Below the pieces are notes generated by a model. The model had not been told where the DNA came from and searched no databases. It saw nothing but the letters and a program-made list of their open reading frames with translations. 64,000 nucleotides of DNA from a bacterium D16-50 (lineage in GTDB: Bacteria; Bacillota; Clostridia; Lachnospirales; Lachnospiraceae). Shown here in pieces: positions 24,733-33,867 of the stretch. Position 1 is the stretch's first letter, and every line of letters begins with the position of its first letter. The stretch lies in assembly GCA_003612485.1 (NCBI GenBank), contig RAZA01000007.1, positions 62,001 to 126,000 on the forward strand, read 5' to 3'. The position numbers were made by a program, and so were the translations under genes.

Positions 24733-25706
24733 TAGTAGCCCTCCAGCAGATCCCTGAAATACAGGGTTGATTTATTGCCTACGAAGTCATGGCGCACTTT
24801 ATAGATGAACACGGGGCCGTTCCACGCGCTTGCCTTGTCGGTCTTTAGCTGCAGCAGGCTTGCGGCAGCATAGCCGGTCAGCAGAGCCTTGGAGAACTGA
24901 CCCGTGTGCCCGTATTTATTGGCGTTCCTCAGCAGCCCCTTGGCGAAGCGGGCCGCCTCCGCGTTGCTGTTGCTCATAAGTGCGACGCGATCGCCGGAGG
25001 CAGGGAGCCCCGGAGCCCGGAGCTGCGCCTCGGCGATACATTTCGCCCGGAGCACGGCCGTGTTCTTTGCGTCCGGCGCGGTGAATGTGCCGGAGAAGCT
25101 GCCCGCGGTTACTTCGCAGGATCCGAAGCTCGTGCTCCGGTTGTCTTGGTAGGTAAAGTTTCCGTTTTCGTCCACCTCCAGCGTGCCAGAGACGGCCTGC
25201 TGCTCAATGTATTGCTCACTGTATGCCAGCAGCTTTCCGTCATATATGAGCATTTGGCAGCCCTCCAGTGTGCAGAGGCGGGAGAACAGAGCGAAGTCTG
25301 TCTCGCTTTCTTGTTTCAGATACGGGTACACCTGATCCGTGCAGCCGTAGTTCTGAAAAGTGAGGCCATGGTTCGCCGCGATCTCGTTCCCCAGTTGCAG
25401 GAAACGGACGCCCGCCCAGCTTTTGGACTTTCTGGTGGCTCCGCTTTTAGGCATAGCCATGGCCCGGATCGTAAAGAGTCCGTTTTCGGGTTTCATGGAG
25501 TGTAGAAACATTTTCCCGGTGTCGCTTGCCCCCTCAGTGAAGCGGAGGACGTCACCGTCTGCCGGGTTCCATTTGCTCCAGATCCCCTTGGTGTCATTGA
25601 AACGGAGCACGAGCGTGTCGGCCTGCTTTTCTGCGTACATCTCATGCACGCAGTAGTTCAGCGACACGTCGTTGTATATGTCCGTCCCGTTGTAGAAAAG
25701 TTTCAC
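24732..25706 (-). CDS. Tail hub protein, P2 gpD-like
   Basis: In this 324-aa hub protein the N part (MKLFYNGTDIYNDVSLNYCV, DTLVLRFND, WKPADGD-like WNPADGDVLRF) and middle (SDFALFSRLCTLEGCQMLIY-type text) match late control gene D proteins, which form the hub under the tube. The C-terminal segment VFIYKVRHDFVGNKSTLYFR is also typical. It overlaps the X-like gene by 4 bases and precedes the spike. Confidence 0.88.
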   Translation of the reverse strand: MKLFYNGTDIYNDVSLNYCVHEMYAEKQADTLVLRFNDTKGIWSKWNPADGDVLRFTEGASDTGKMFLHSMKPENGLFTIRAMAMPKSGATRKSKSWAGVRFLQLGNEIAANHGLTFQNYGCTDQVYPYLKQESETDFALFSRLCTLEGCQMLIYDGKLLAYSEQYIEQQAVSGTLEVDENGNFTYQDNRSTSFGSCEVTAGSFSGTFTAPDAKNTAVLRAKCIAEAQLRAPGLPASGDRVALMSNSNAEAARFAKGLLRNANKYGHTGQFSKALLTGYAAASLLQLKTDKASAWNGPVFIYKVRHDFVGNKSTLYFRDLLEGY

Positions 25707-25951
25707 GGGCTACCCCCTTCGCCCTCAGTGTCCCGACGCCACGGCGGCAGCGTGTCCGGCGTCTCCACGTCCTCGACGATCGGCAGCCGGAGGGCCACGT
25801 TTGCGTCGAAGATCAGCACGTCCGCATAGTCGGGGTTAAAGTCTATGATATAGTGGGCGAGTGTTTCGTCGCCGTACATTTCGAGGGCCAGCGCGTCGAA
25901 GGTGTCGCCCTCCCGCGTGGCGTATTCCTTATAGGCTGTTACTCTGCGCAT
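25703..25951 (-). CDS. Tail protein X-like, LysM
   Basis: This 82-aa protein has text YATREGDTFDALALEMYGDE and HYIIDFNPDYADVLIFDANV, a LysM-like fold as in P2 gpX. It connects hub and tape measure in contractile tails. ATG 25951 lies inside the last codons of the tape measure gene, with GGAGG 8 bases upstream. Confidence 0.88.
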   Translation of the reverse strand: MRRVTAYKEYATREGDTFDALALEMYGDETLAHYIIDFNPDYADVLIFDANVALRLPIVEDVETPDTLPPWRRDTEGEGGSP

Positions 25952-28900
25952 ACTGCGCCACCTCCCGCATTTGAATAAATTCCTCCAGCCAGTCGAAGAA
26001 CTCAGCCTCGTGCGCTCTGAGTTGGGCCATAAAGTCGTCGGTGTCGTCGCCGGTGTTTCCCGTCTGGATCTGTGGGCTCCATGTGAAGCCGGAGAAGTCG
26101 TAATAGATCACCGTGCTGGCGTCGTTTGCAAGACTCCCCAGAGAGAAGTCGTCCAGCGTGAGCAGCTTCCCGGCCGTGCTCGTTAGCCCTGCGCCCTCCC
26201 CGGCAGACGTGCCGAGGGTTCCGAGCATTTGTCCGGCTTTTTCCCAGATTGCCACGTTTTCGCTGTGGTATCTCTTATCGAACGAGATCACCGCCTCCAT
26301 GCCTGCCTCGCCTGCGATTGATACGCCGTCGGTAAAGCCGCCGCTTGCGAGCATTGGAATGGTCGGTATGTCTAATCCAAAATGGCTGCCGCCTACAAAC
26401 GGCACCCAGTCTGGTATGTCAACACTGATACTGTTCAGGCCGTTAATGGCTCCGTTTATAAGCCCGATCACGGCGTTGATCGGTGCCTTTACGATAGCCA
26501 CGAGGCCGTCCCAGAGGCCGCCGAACACTTGTACTACGCTGTTCCATGCTTGACTCCAGTTCCCGGAAAATACGCCGGTTATGAAGTCGATCAGCCCTTG
26601 GAAGATGGAGATCAAGCTCTGAATGATAGGCTGGATCGTCTGAATAGCTGCGCCGAGCACAGAGGTGATGATGTTCGCCACCGCGTTCAGGATCGGCATG
26701 ATCGGCTGTAAAATGGTCGAGATCAGTGTTGCGAATATGTCTATCAGCGGAGTGATCGCCGTCATAATCAGGTTCAGGATCGGCTCCACCAGCGAAATAA
26801 TGAGGTTCAAAATAGGTTGCAAGAGTGAGATCACCATATTGAGGATCGGCGTCAATGCGTTGAGGATTTCCACGAGCACCGGCAGCACGGCGCTGATTAT
26901 CTGCGTTATGATCGGCAGTATCGTGTTGATTAGCTGGATCAGGACGGGCAGCACGGCCTCCACGATCTGAGTGATGATCGGGAGAATGGCCTGCACGAGC
27001 TGGAGCAGCACCGGCAGCACGGCGCTGATTATCTGCGTTATGATCGGCAGTATCGTGTTGATTAGCTGGATCAGGACGGGCAGCACGGCCTCCACGATCT
27101 GAGTGATGATCGGGAGAATGGCCTGCACGAGCTGGAGCAGCACCGGCAGCACGGCGCTGATTATCTGCGTTATGATCGGCAGTATCGTGTTGATTAGCTG
27201 GATCAGGACGGGCAGCACGGCCTCCACGATCTGAGTGATGATCGGGAGAATGGCCTGCACGAGCTGGAGCAGCACCGGGAGCACGGCCTCAATTATCTGC
27301 ATAACGAGCGGCAGCAGTTGGTTGATAACGTCCACCAGAACGGTGAGCACGCTCTCAATAATCTGCGTCAGCACGGGGAGCAGTTGGTCGATCAGGCCGA
27401 TAATAACCGGCAGCAGCTCAGAAATAAGCTGGATCAGGATCGGAAGCACGGCCTCGGCTATCTGCCCGAAGGCGGTCAGGACGGTGCTTGCTATTTCCGA
27501 AATTAGCGGCATGAGCTGGTTCAGCATGTCGCTGATTTTGCCGCCCAGCTCTGAAAAGCTGCCTTGCAGTTCCTCCCATACGGCCGTCACATTGTTGCGG
27601 AAGTCCTCGTTTGTTTCCCATAGGTACATAAAGCCAGCAGCCAGCGCGGCCACTATGGCGATTATTGCCAGCACGGGGCCATGGATAGCAGCGATCGCAG
27701 TCTTGAAGCCTGAGAAGGCCCCGGAGATTTTGCTGATCTGGCCCACGATTGAGCCCCATTTCATAGCGGCGATCACGGAGCCGATCGTCCCCAAAATTAT
27801 GCCGACTTCTGGCAGGTGGGAGAGCAGCCACTCGACTGCCGGGCCCACGCGCTCGTTGACGAAGTTCACGGAGTCCTTAATGGCAGGCGTCAGCTTTTCA
27901 GCGATTGGCTGCACCACTTCGGCCTTGACAGTCCGGCCCAGCTGGGAGAGCGAGCTCTCCAGCGTATCGTAGGCGGCGCTGTCCATTTGCGCCATAGCGT
28001 CCGAGGCGCTGTTTATGGCCCCCTCTGTGTTGGAGAGGGCGAGCACCGCCTCTTGGCCCAGATCCTCGTACATTGTACCCAGCAGGCCCACGCCTATGTT
28101 GTAGCCTTCTGTCGTGGTTTCGAGCCCGTCGAGCTCATTCACCAGCATGTTGAATACTTCTTTTGCGCTGTCGCCACCTTTGCTCCAGTCCTCTGATACC
28201 TTTTCCCACGAAAAGCCGAGGGCCTCCACGGCGTCCTTTGCGGATCCGTCGCTCATTCTTATGTTGAACTCTTTCACCGCGTCGCCGAGCTTATCGACGC
28301 TCCATGTGCCGGACTCTACACCGTTCGCCAGCATGTTGAACATATCGTCGGCGCTGTACCCTGCGTTTTTGAACTGGACGCTGTACTCGTTGATAGTGTC
28401 CAGAAGGTCGTCGTTTTGGTTGAGCCCTTTCTGCGCCCCCTGCACTATGAGGTTGAAGGCTTGATCGGAGGTTATGCCGAATTGATCCATGAGGCTGTTC
28501 ACGCCCCGCATACTTTCCATAATGTCGAAGCCGAACACGTCCTCCAACGCGATCGCGTTCTTGGTTACGTTCGCCAGTGAAGCGTTGTCGAGGTCGTCCG
28601 TCATTTGGATCACGGTACTGAGCTTCTCGGAAACGTCGCCGAGGCTTTCGCCGTAGTTGGCGTTGTAAACCTCGTACATTACGTCCTCGAAGCCTTCCAT
28701 TTCGGAGGACGTGGCCCCGGTTCTTGCCTCCAGCATAGCCAGAGCGCTGTCCCCTTCGGTTGCCAGCTCTTTGAAGGCGTCTACCGCCTTGCTGATTGCC
28801 TCCGTTGCAAGGTTGGCAATAACATTTTTCAGTACGGTGTAGCCCTCGCTGGAGTCCTCGGCCTGCTGCCCGGCGTCCTCCATGGTGTCGCCGAGCCGGT

Positions 28901-29456
28901 CGGCTGCCCGCTCTGCATTTTCAAGTTGCTGCCGGTTTTCGCCCAGCTCGCCAGACAAGCGGCTGATCCGGCCCGCGAGCTCTTGGGCCTCGTCGGAGCT
29001 TTCGCCTTGTTCGAGCACGAGGTTGGCGTATTCCCTTTGCAGCGCTTCGAGATCGCCCTGCTGTTTGCTTATAGTCCGTTGAAGTGCCTCGTATGCGTCG
29101 GCGGTGTCGTCCTGCGCGTCGATCAAGTCTCTGGCGGCACGTTCGGCCGCTTCGAGGGTGTCGCGGTTTTCGTCCAGCTCGTCGCTCAGGTTTTGGATCC
29201 GGCTGGCGAGCTGCTGGGCCTCGTCGGAGCTTTCCCGGCCGCTCACGATATAGTCAGCATATCCATGTTGCAGGCTCCTGAGCACGGACTCCTGAGCGCC
29301 GATTTTGTCGGCCAGCCTTGCGGCAGCTCCGGCGCTTTCCAGCGTTTCCTCGCTCATTTCCTCCAGCCGGTCAATGGCCTGCCGGATCGCCTGCTGTAAA
29401 GAAGGACTGAGGGTACCGGCGATTTCGATTGTAGATTGTAAAGTTCTGCCCGACAC
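25929..29456 (-). CDS. Tail tape measure protein
   Basis: This 1175-aa protein starts at GTG 29456 after GGAGGTGAGGAC. Residues ~20-220 are coiled coil with two similar blocks (SSDEAQQLASRIQNLSDELD, SSDEAQELAGRISRLSGELG). A TP901-like tape measure core follows (VTKNAIALEDVFGFDIMESM, DDLLDTINEYSVQFKNAGYS). Hydrophobic helices lie near residues 590-640. From about 690 to 960 there is a long run of amphipathic repeats of the type LPVLLQLVQAILPIITQIVE, including three perfect 44-residue copies. The C terminus has GGFTDGVSIAGEAGMEAVIS, usual in these proteins. Tail length is set by this protein. Confidence 0.95.
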   Translation of the reverse strand: MSGRTLQSTIEIAGTLSPSLQQAIRQAIDRLEEMSEETLESAGAAARLADKIGAQESVLRSLQHGYADYIVSGRESSDEAQQLASRIQNLSDELDENRDTLEAAERAARDLIDAQDDTADAYEALQRTISKQQGDLEALQREYANLVLEQGESSDEAQELAGRISRLSGELGENRQQLENAERAADRLGDTMEDAGQQAEDSSEGYTVLKNVIANLATEAISKAVDAFKELATEGDSALAMLEARTGATSSEMEGFEDVMYEVYNANYGESLGDVSEKLSTVIQMTDDLDNASLANVTKNAIALEDVFGFDIMESMRGVNSLMDQFGITSDQAFNLIVQGAQKGLNQNDDLLDTINEYSVQFKNAGYSADDMFNMLANGVESGTWSVDKLGDAVKEFNIRMSDGSAKDAVEALGFSWEKVSEDWSKGGDSAKEVFNMLVNELDGLETTTEGYNIGVGLLGTMYEDLGQEAVLALSNTEGAINSASDAMAQMDSAAYDTLESSLSQLGRTVKAEVVQPIAEKLTPAIKDSVNFVNERVGPAVEWLLSHLPEVGIILGTIGSVIAAMKWGSIVGQISKISGAFSGFKTAIAAIHGPVLAIIAIVAALAAGFMYLWETNEDFRNNVTAVWEELQGSFSELGGKISDMLNQLMPLISEIASTVLTAFGQIAEAVLPILIQLISELLPVIIGLIDQLLPVLTQIIESVLTVLVDVINQLLPLVMQIIEAVLPVLLQLVQAILPIITQIVEAVLPVLIQLINTILPIITQIISAVLPVLLQLVQAILPIITQIVEAVLPVLIQLINTILPIITQIISAVLPVLLQLVQAILPIITQIVEAVLPVLIQLINTILPIITQIISAVLPVLVEILNALTPILNMVISLLQPILNLIISLVEPILNLIMTAITPLIDIFATLISTILQPIMPILNAVANIITSVLGAAIQTIQPIIQSLISIFQGLIDFITGVFSGNWSQAWNSVVQVFGGLWDGLVAIVKAPINAVIGLINGAINGLNSISVDIPDWVPFVGGSHFGLDIPTIPMLASGGFTDGVSIAGEAGMEAVISFDKRYHSENVAIWEKAGQMLGTLGTSAGEGAGLTSTAGKLLTLDDFSLGSLANDASTVIYYDFSGFTWSPQIQTGNTGDDTDDFMAQLRAHEAEFFDWLEEFIQMREVAQYAQSNSL
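26881..27276. repeat. Three perfect 132-bp direct repeats in tape measure gene
   Basis: Copies at 26881-27012, 27013-27144 and 27145-27276 are identical as read by eye; each codes 44 residues. A diverged fourth copy follows from about 27277. Perfect identity including third codon positions points to recent duplication. Confidence 0.93.
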
Positions 29457-29460
29457 GTCC

Positions 29461-30005
29461 TCACCTCCGTTTCACATGCTTGGGCTTTCGGCCTATTGGC
29501 GGCCGTTTTTTCTCTTGGCGCTTTCGTTCCTCCGCGAGATCCTCGGCGGCCTCTGCGTATTCCAGAATAAAGTCGGTTACTCTTTTTCTTTCGAGGTCGG
29601 ACGTGCTTGTGTGGTAGACTCTGGCGTAGTCTCGGTAGGCTCGCCGGAGTCGTTTTCCTGTTGTCCCTGCTCCGACGTGAGAATAAAATTTCGGCCGATC
29701 GCCATTACCTCCACAACGTCGCGCCCCTTGATTCTCTCCACGTCGGAAAAGTCATAGGACGGGTTCACGGCTATGATCGCAGCGAAGCCGAGGTATAAGT
29801 GCAGGCCCACGTCAAACTCGGCTGCCGGGGTGATCGTGGTGTTTTTCATGCCTGCGGCTGCCTTTTTCTTGGCCTCTGCTGTGGCGAAAAGGATCCCGTC
29901 GATCTCGTTCGAGTCGTAGGTCACTTCCTTGACTTCCTTCCCGTCAATCATTACCGGGTTTTTGAGGGCCAGCTTGCCCTTGAAATAGTTCTTCTTTTCT
30001 TTCAT
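29461..30005 (-). CDS. Tail assembly chaperone with probable -1 frameshift product
   Basis: The zero-frame product is 142 aa (30005 to stop at 29577), starting MKEKKNYFKGKLALKNPVMI, with a P2/Mu gpE-like body. Just before the TAA the message reads GAA AAA GAG TAA. A slip of -1 on the A run continues as VTDFILEYAEAAEDLAEERK and ends at TGA 29461-29463, giving a longer form. Such paired products directly upstream of the tape measure gene are conserved in tailed phages. The slippery site is not a canonical heptamer, so efficiency is uncertain. Confidence 0.75.
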
Positions 30006-30031
30006 TGTTGGCTCCTTTCTACAAAAAAGAA

Positions 30032-30060
30032 GCCGCCGATCAATGTGATTGACCGGCGGC
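30032..30060 (-). terminator. Terminator/attenuator between tube and chaperone genes
   Basis: GCCGCCG and CGGCGGC arms with an inner TCAA/TTGA pair are followed on the minus strand by TTCTTTTTTG. It lies after the abundant tube protein gene, so it may lower transcription of the following chaperone and tape measure genes. Confidence 0.8.
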
Positions 30061-30075
30061 CTTTTATTTGGTTGA

Positions 30076-30585
30076 TTATAGAAGATTGTCAATGCTCTGG
30101 TAGTAGTCCTTGCCATTGACGCGGAGGATCTGGTTCAGCCTATCAACGCACAAAACCTCGATTCCGTTCGCATAGATTTGCAGGCGTGTGACGTTGTAGG
30201 TCGCTTCGATCTCCGTCGCGTTTCCTACCTCCACGCCGATCTCCGGGATATTGCTCGGCAGCGTCCGCACGAACGCCTTGCAGCCCTCTGTTGACTGGGA
30301 GCCGTCCGAGCTGATAACGCTTTGCACCCATCTAAATTCGAGGTTCTGCTTTTCGAGACGGTTCAGGCGGCTGAGTCCGTTGTCCACGCCGATCTTTGTG
30401 ACGGTGAGCTCCATGTTTTCCAGAAGCCCGATCAGCGGCACGGTCATTGTCCCCATGGCCTGCACGTCTGCGGTTAAAAACTCAATGCCCGGCAGCGTGA
30501 AGGACGTGTCCTTCGCCACCAGCACATTGTCCGAGTAAACGGTGTCGGCCACTACGGGGCCTTTAATGTCTACCCATTTTCCCAT
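30076..30585 (-). CDS. Major tail tube protein
   Basis: This 169-aa protein has the texts VVADTVYSDNVLVAKDTSFT, LTADVQAMGTMTVPLIGLLE and RLNRLEKQNLEFRWVQSVIS, those of the P2 FII tube family. Size is as usual. It follows the sheath gene by 14 bases. It forms the inner tube of the contractile tail. Confidence 0.9.
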   Translation of the reverse strand: MGKWVDIKGPVVADTVYSDNVLVAKDTSFTLPGIEFLTADVQAMGTMTVPLIGLLENMELTVTKIGVDNGLSRLNRLEKQNLEFRWVQSVISSDGSQSTEGCKAFVRTLPSNIPEIGVEVGNATEIEATYNVTRLQIYANGIEVLCVDRLNQILRVNGKDYYQSIDNLL

Positions 30586-30599
30586 GCTTTTGCACCTCC

Positions 30600-32087
30600 T
30601 TATTCACTTTCAAAAAACGCATTGAAGCCCTCGTCTGTGTAGCATACGCGGGCGGTTGCAGATTTCAGCGGCGGTGTGTTGGTGACGGTGAAGTCCCACA
30701 CGAAGTCGCCGTTCATCATCTGGTTGACCGGGTTCTCACTCTCCAGAAATGCCACGGTAGGGGAGCCGATCAGGGCCCCGATCCCGCAGAGGTTGTCGAG
30801 CCTGCGCTTCTCGTCGTTCAGGATCGTGTCCTTAGCCGTCGGAGTGAGCGGGGAGTCGATCTCTGTCCCGTGGTCGATCTGGAATTGGTTGGTGATGTAC
30901 ATGAGCATACGCAGGTTCACGTCGAAGATCGCGCGGGCGTCCATGTTCCCGGTTATGCTGTCCTCGTACTTGTACGCGGCCGTATGAGGCCCCCAGAGTA
31001 CCCACTGGCCGCCCCAGAAGCACGCCGTCGTGATCCCGGACTCATTCAGGGTATTGGCTTTCTGCTGGTCGAAGCCGCGGTTATTGGAGCTTTCACCGAA
31101 GTATTGCCCCGTTGCCATGATCGCCTTGTTGGAGGGCGACTCGAACGGGACGCCGTTGTGGCTCAGGTCAACGCGCAGCATGGTGGCAGATCCTACGGTG
31201 GAGAGGTGGAACACGCGGCCGGTGCCGTCCTTGACTTTGGGCCAGTACACCTTGCTGCGCTCGCTGTTGTATGCGTGATCCTCGGCCCACTTTTTCGCCT
31301 TCTCCATGGTGTCGATCGGTTTCCCGGCTTCGTCCTCCAGTGGTATGTCCGCATTGACGAAGCCGTCCCAGTGCCCGTTCAGCTTTGTGACGGTGTTCAC
31401 CATGGCCCGGTAGATTTCCGGGTTATGGCTCCAGCCCGGCGCTGCCAGAATGTCAAGTACCGCGTTGCAATACTGGTAGAGCAGGCTCATGGCGTGCAGG
31501 CCGGTGTATTCCCCTTCCTCGGTTTCCTTTCCCAGAATGTCGGCAGCGTCCACCATGGAGGCGTCCACTGTGTTATAGGAGCAGGTGACAGTCTCGGTCG
31601 TGGGCGTCTTGGTAAACTGCACCACGGCTGCCCCCTTGGAGAAGTTGTAGCTCAGGGTGTAGTCCACACCCTCGGCCATGTCATTGATCGCGAGGGTGTC
31701 GAGAATGATCTCCGCGCTCTTGATTTCCACGCGGTTGTTCTTTACGGTCAGTTCCTCGGTGATCGGCTCGGTGTCCCGGTGAATGTCCGGGTTGAGCACA
31801 TTCACGATATAGATCGGGCCTATGTCCCCCTCGGTGTTGTCGAAGTGCTCAGCGAAAACCTCGCAGAGCGTGAAGTCCTCCCAGCCGGTCTTGGAGTACC
31901 CGGCCTTGTTCTGTACGTCCCCCATGCCGGTGAGCTTGACCGGCATGTTGATGATCCCGGCCTCAGCATAGCCTCGGACGAGGTTCACGGGTGCGGTGCC
32001 GATATAGGCGCAGATCACGCTTCCCTGCCGGACTTCGGTTACTTTGGAGTCGCCGATCTCGCCGTATGCGCCGTGTAAATATGGCAT
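30600..32087 (-). CDS. Contractile tail sheath protein
   Basis: In this 495-aa sheath protein the N part SVICAYIGTAPVNLVRGYAE and the C part ARAIFDVNLRMLMYITNQFQ, NGDFVWDFTVTNTPPLKSAT and VCYTDEGFNAFF fit the P2-type sheath, including the conserved handshake region at the end. ATG 32087 follows AGGAGG. It shows the phage has a contractile tail. Confidence 0.93.
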   Translation of the reverse strand: MPYLHGAYGEIGDSKVTEVRQGSVICAYIGTAPVNLVRGYAEAGIINMPVKLTGMGDVQNKAGYSKTGWEDFTLCEVFAEHFDNTEGDIGPIYIVNVLNPDIHRDTEPITEELTVKNNRVEIKSAEIILDTLAINDMAEGVDYTLSYNFSKGAAVVQFTKTPTTETVTCSYNTVDASMVDAADILGKETEEGEYTGLHAMSLLYQYCNAVLDILAAPGWSHNPEIYRAMVNTVTKLNGHWDGFVNADIPLEDEAGKPIDTMEKAKKWAEDHAYNSERSKVYWPKVKDGTGRVFHLSTVGSATMLRVDLSHNGVPFESPSNKAIMATGQYFGESSNNRGFDQQKANTLNESGITTACFWGGQWVLWGPHTAAYKYEDSITGNMDARAIFDVNLRMLMYITNQFQIDHGTEIDSPLTPTAKDTILNDEKRRLDNLCGIGALIGSPTVAFLESENPVNQMMNGDFVWDFTVTNTPPLKSATARVCYTDEGFNAFFESE

Positions 32088-32104
32088 AATAAAACCTCCT
32101 TTTC

Positions 32105-32734
32105 TTACAAAAGATCCTCGTATTGTTTCGGTGTCGTCGCAGAGACTCCGGCCTCCAGCGTGAAGCTGATCCAGTTGTGCCAGTACGGGTAGTAGTCCCA
32201 TATATTGCCGTCCTCAACGAACGGCCCGTACTTGATCCCGGATTCCTTCACGAGCCGGTGCCCTGCTATAAATTCCGCGTTTTCGACTTCGCGCAGCACA
32301 ATGTCCGCGAAGTTGAGAGAGTCCCGCCAGCCTTCCATGTTGCGGGTGTAGGTTTCGGCAGCTTCCCCGGTCACGCGGTAGTAGGAAAAGCCGCCGATCT
32401 TTGAGGCGTCCGGCTTCGCATGAAGCACTTCGGCTCCATGTAATCCGGGGTTCCAGCACGAGAGGCAGAGCCGGAGCTGGAGCTGCCGCCTGAATTTCAG
32501 CAGATCGTCGCTCCCCTCCATGAGCTGCACGCATACCGAAGGGATCGGAGCGGGCACCGAAGGGGGGAGCCGGTCTTTTCCCGGCACATAAAGAGGGAAG
32601 GCTGCCGGGTGTACATACTCCACGGGGTACTCCGCGCCGTTCCGGTCGTCGTCCGGGAGTTTGAGGGTGATCTGGCTGCATACGTTCTCAGCGAGCCAGC
32701 CCACCACCTTGTCAATGCTTTGTGTCAGTGTCAT
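32105..32734 (-). CDS. Tail completion/connector protein
   Basis: This 209-aa protein has an N part (QSIDKVVGWLAENVCSQITL) and a middle (SVCVQLMEGSDDLLKFRRQL) that resemble phage proteins placed between head and sheath genes (tail terminator or completion). The family is not firmly recognised. Its place right before the sheath gene supports a neck or tail-terminator role. Confidence 0.55.
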   Translation of the reverse strand: MTLTQSIDKVVGWLAENVCSQITLKLPDDDRNGAEYPVEYVHPAAFPLYVPGKDRLPPSVPAPIPSVCVQLMEGSDDLLKFRRQLQLRLCLSCWNPGLHGAEVLHAKPDASKIGGFSYYRVTGEAAETYTRNMEGWRDSLNFADIVLREVENAEFIAGHRLVKESGIKYGPFVEDGNIWDYYPYWHNWISFTLEAGVSATTPKQYEDLL

Positions 32735-32746
32735 GTCGTCGCCTCC

Positions 32747-33064
32747 TTAGCCCGTTCTGTTTTGCCGCAGGGCCACCTCGACGAGTCCCAGATCCCTGCC
32801 TGAGTTTGCCACGAGCATTTCGCGGCCGTCTACGTTCAGCAGGCGGCCCGGCTCCAGATTGGCCGGAAAATCTGCCTCTTTTCCCATGAGCAGCATGTCG
32901 GCCTCTATGAGTCCGAGGATCTGCCCCTTTTTGAGCTTGTTCAGCTGGTCGCTGTCCACCACGACGGGGATCTTTTTCCCTTCGACGCGGTGGATCTCTG
33001 CGAACTCGTCGAGGTTGAAGAAAACAGAGTCGAGATCCTTCTGGAGCTGCTCTTTGAAGCCCAC
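32747..33064 (-). CDS. Head-tail joining protein-like
   Basis: This 105-aa protein has VFFNLDEFAEIHRVEGKKIP and VVDSDQLNKLKKGQILGLIE, then FPANLEPGRLLNVDGREMLV, the pattern of small head-tail connectors of the lambda gpFII / ATP-binding sugar transporter-like group. Position between capsid and tail genes agrees. Confidence 0.7.
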   Translation of the reverse strand: MGFKEQLQKDLDSVFFNLDEFAEIHRVEGKKIPVVVDSDQLNKLKKGQILGLIEADMLLMGKEADFPANLEPGRLLNVDGREMLVANSGRDLGLVEVALRQNRTG

Positions 33065-33068
33065 CGGC

Positions 33069-33380
33069 TTACTCCTTGCCGGAGCCCGGCGCAGGTTTCG
33101 CCGCAGCTTCCAGCAGGCCGATCAGTTCCTTCTTGCTCTTGGCCGCTTTTGCCTTTTCTGCGTCCACTCCCGCAGCTGCAGCAGCCTTGCGCAGCTCTGC
33201 CATTTTCATGCGGTTGTAGTCATTGGCCTGATCGGACGCTTCCACCTTTACGGCCACGCCTGCCTTCACCAGCTCGGCCTCGCGGGCTTCTGAGAGGGAG
33301 AAGGGGCTGGAGCGCTTTGTCATAGGCTCCACGCGCCCGTTCGCCATGCGTCCGTAGGTTCCTTTTACCATTTGGATCAT
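33069..33380 (-). CDS. Small capsid-associated protein with SAP-like helix
   Basis: In this 103-aa protein, ATG 33380 was chosen because AAGGAGG precedes it. The C-terminal half (KMAELRKAAAAAGVDAEKAK, KSKKELIGLLEAA) has a SAP-like helix-extended-helix pattern. The N-terminal part reads MVKGTYGRMANGRVEPMTKR. It lies 5 bases before the connector gene. The exact role is unknown. Confidence 0.5.
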   Translation of the reverse strand: MIQMVKGTYGRMANGRVEPMTKRSSPFSLSEAREAELVKAGVAVKVEASDQANDYNRMKMAELRKAAAAAGVDAEKAKAAKSKKELIGLLEAAAKPAPGSGKE

Positions 33381-33393
33381 GTCCTTGCCTCCT

Positions 33394-33843
33394 TTACTCA
33401 GGATCGGCAGCTCCCAGATCCGGGAGCTCGTCATCTCCCTCGTCCCTGCTGCCGTCCTCTGTGTTGTCGTCACCGGCCGTAATCTTTGCGGCTGCGATCG
33501 CGGCGATATAATCGGTTTTTTTCTTGCCTTCGGGTTTCAGGCCCATGTCGGCCGCGAGCTTGCGCAGATCGTTGAAGTCCCATTTTTCCAGATCCTCAGC
33601 AGAGAGGTGTCCGGTCTGGGTGTCCGGGGTTTCCCCCGGATCCTGATCGCTGCCGTCCTCGGTCTTGTCCGGTTCCTTTGTGGTTACATAGGCGGCCACG
33701 CCCAGACGGACGAGGCGCTCGGCCTGCCCGGCGTCGCACATGAAGGGGCCGCTCTCGGCCGTTTTCAGTGCGTGCCGTGCGTTGCCGTGCTCGTCCGTGT
33801 ATTCAATCCCGCAGCCGCCACATGTTACTCTGATTTTTACCAT
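33394..33843 (-). CDS. Small head protein with SAP-like motif
   Basis: In this 149-aa protein the start has a Cys-rich piece (VTCGGCGIEYTD, FMCDAGQAERLVRLGVAAYV). The middle has KWDFNDLRKLAADMGLKPEG, a SAP-like helix pair, and an acidic tail (DEGDDELPDLGA). Similar SAP motifs occur in the next gene, so the two may share an origin. It follows the major capsid gene by 24 bases. Confidence 0.5.
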   Translation of the reverse strand: MVKIRVTCGGCGIEYTDEHGNARHALKTAESGPFMCDAGQAERLVRLGVAAYVTTKEPDKTEDGSDQDPGETPDTQTGHLSAEDLEKWDFNDLRKLAADMGLKPEGKKKTDYIAAIAAAKITAGDDNTEDGSRDEGDDELPDLGAADPE

Positions 33844-33867
33844 GCTTTGCTCCTTTCCCCGCCAGCA

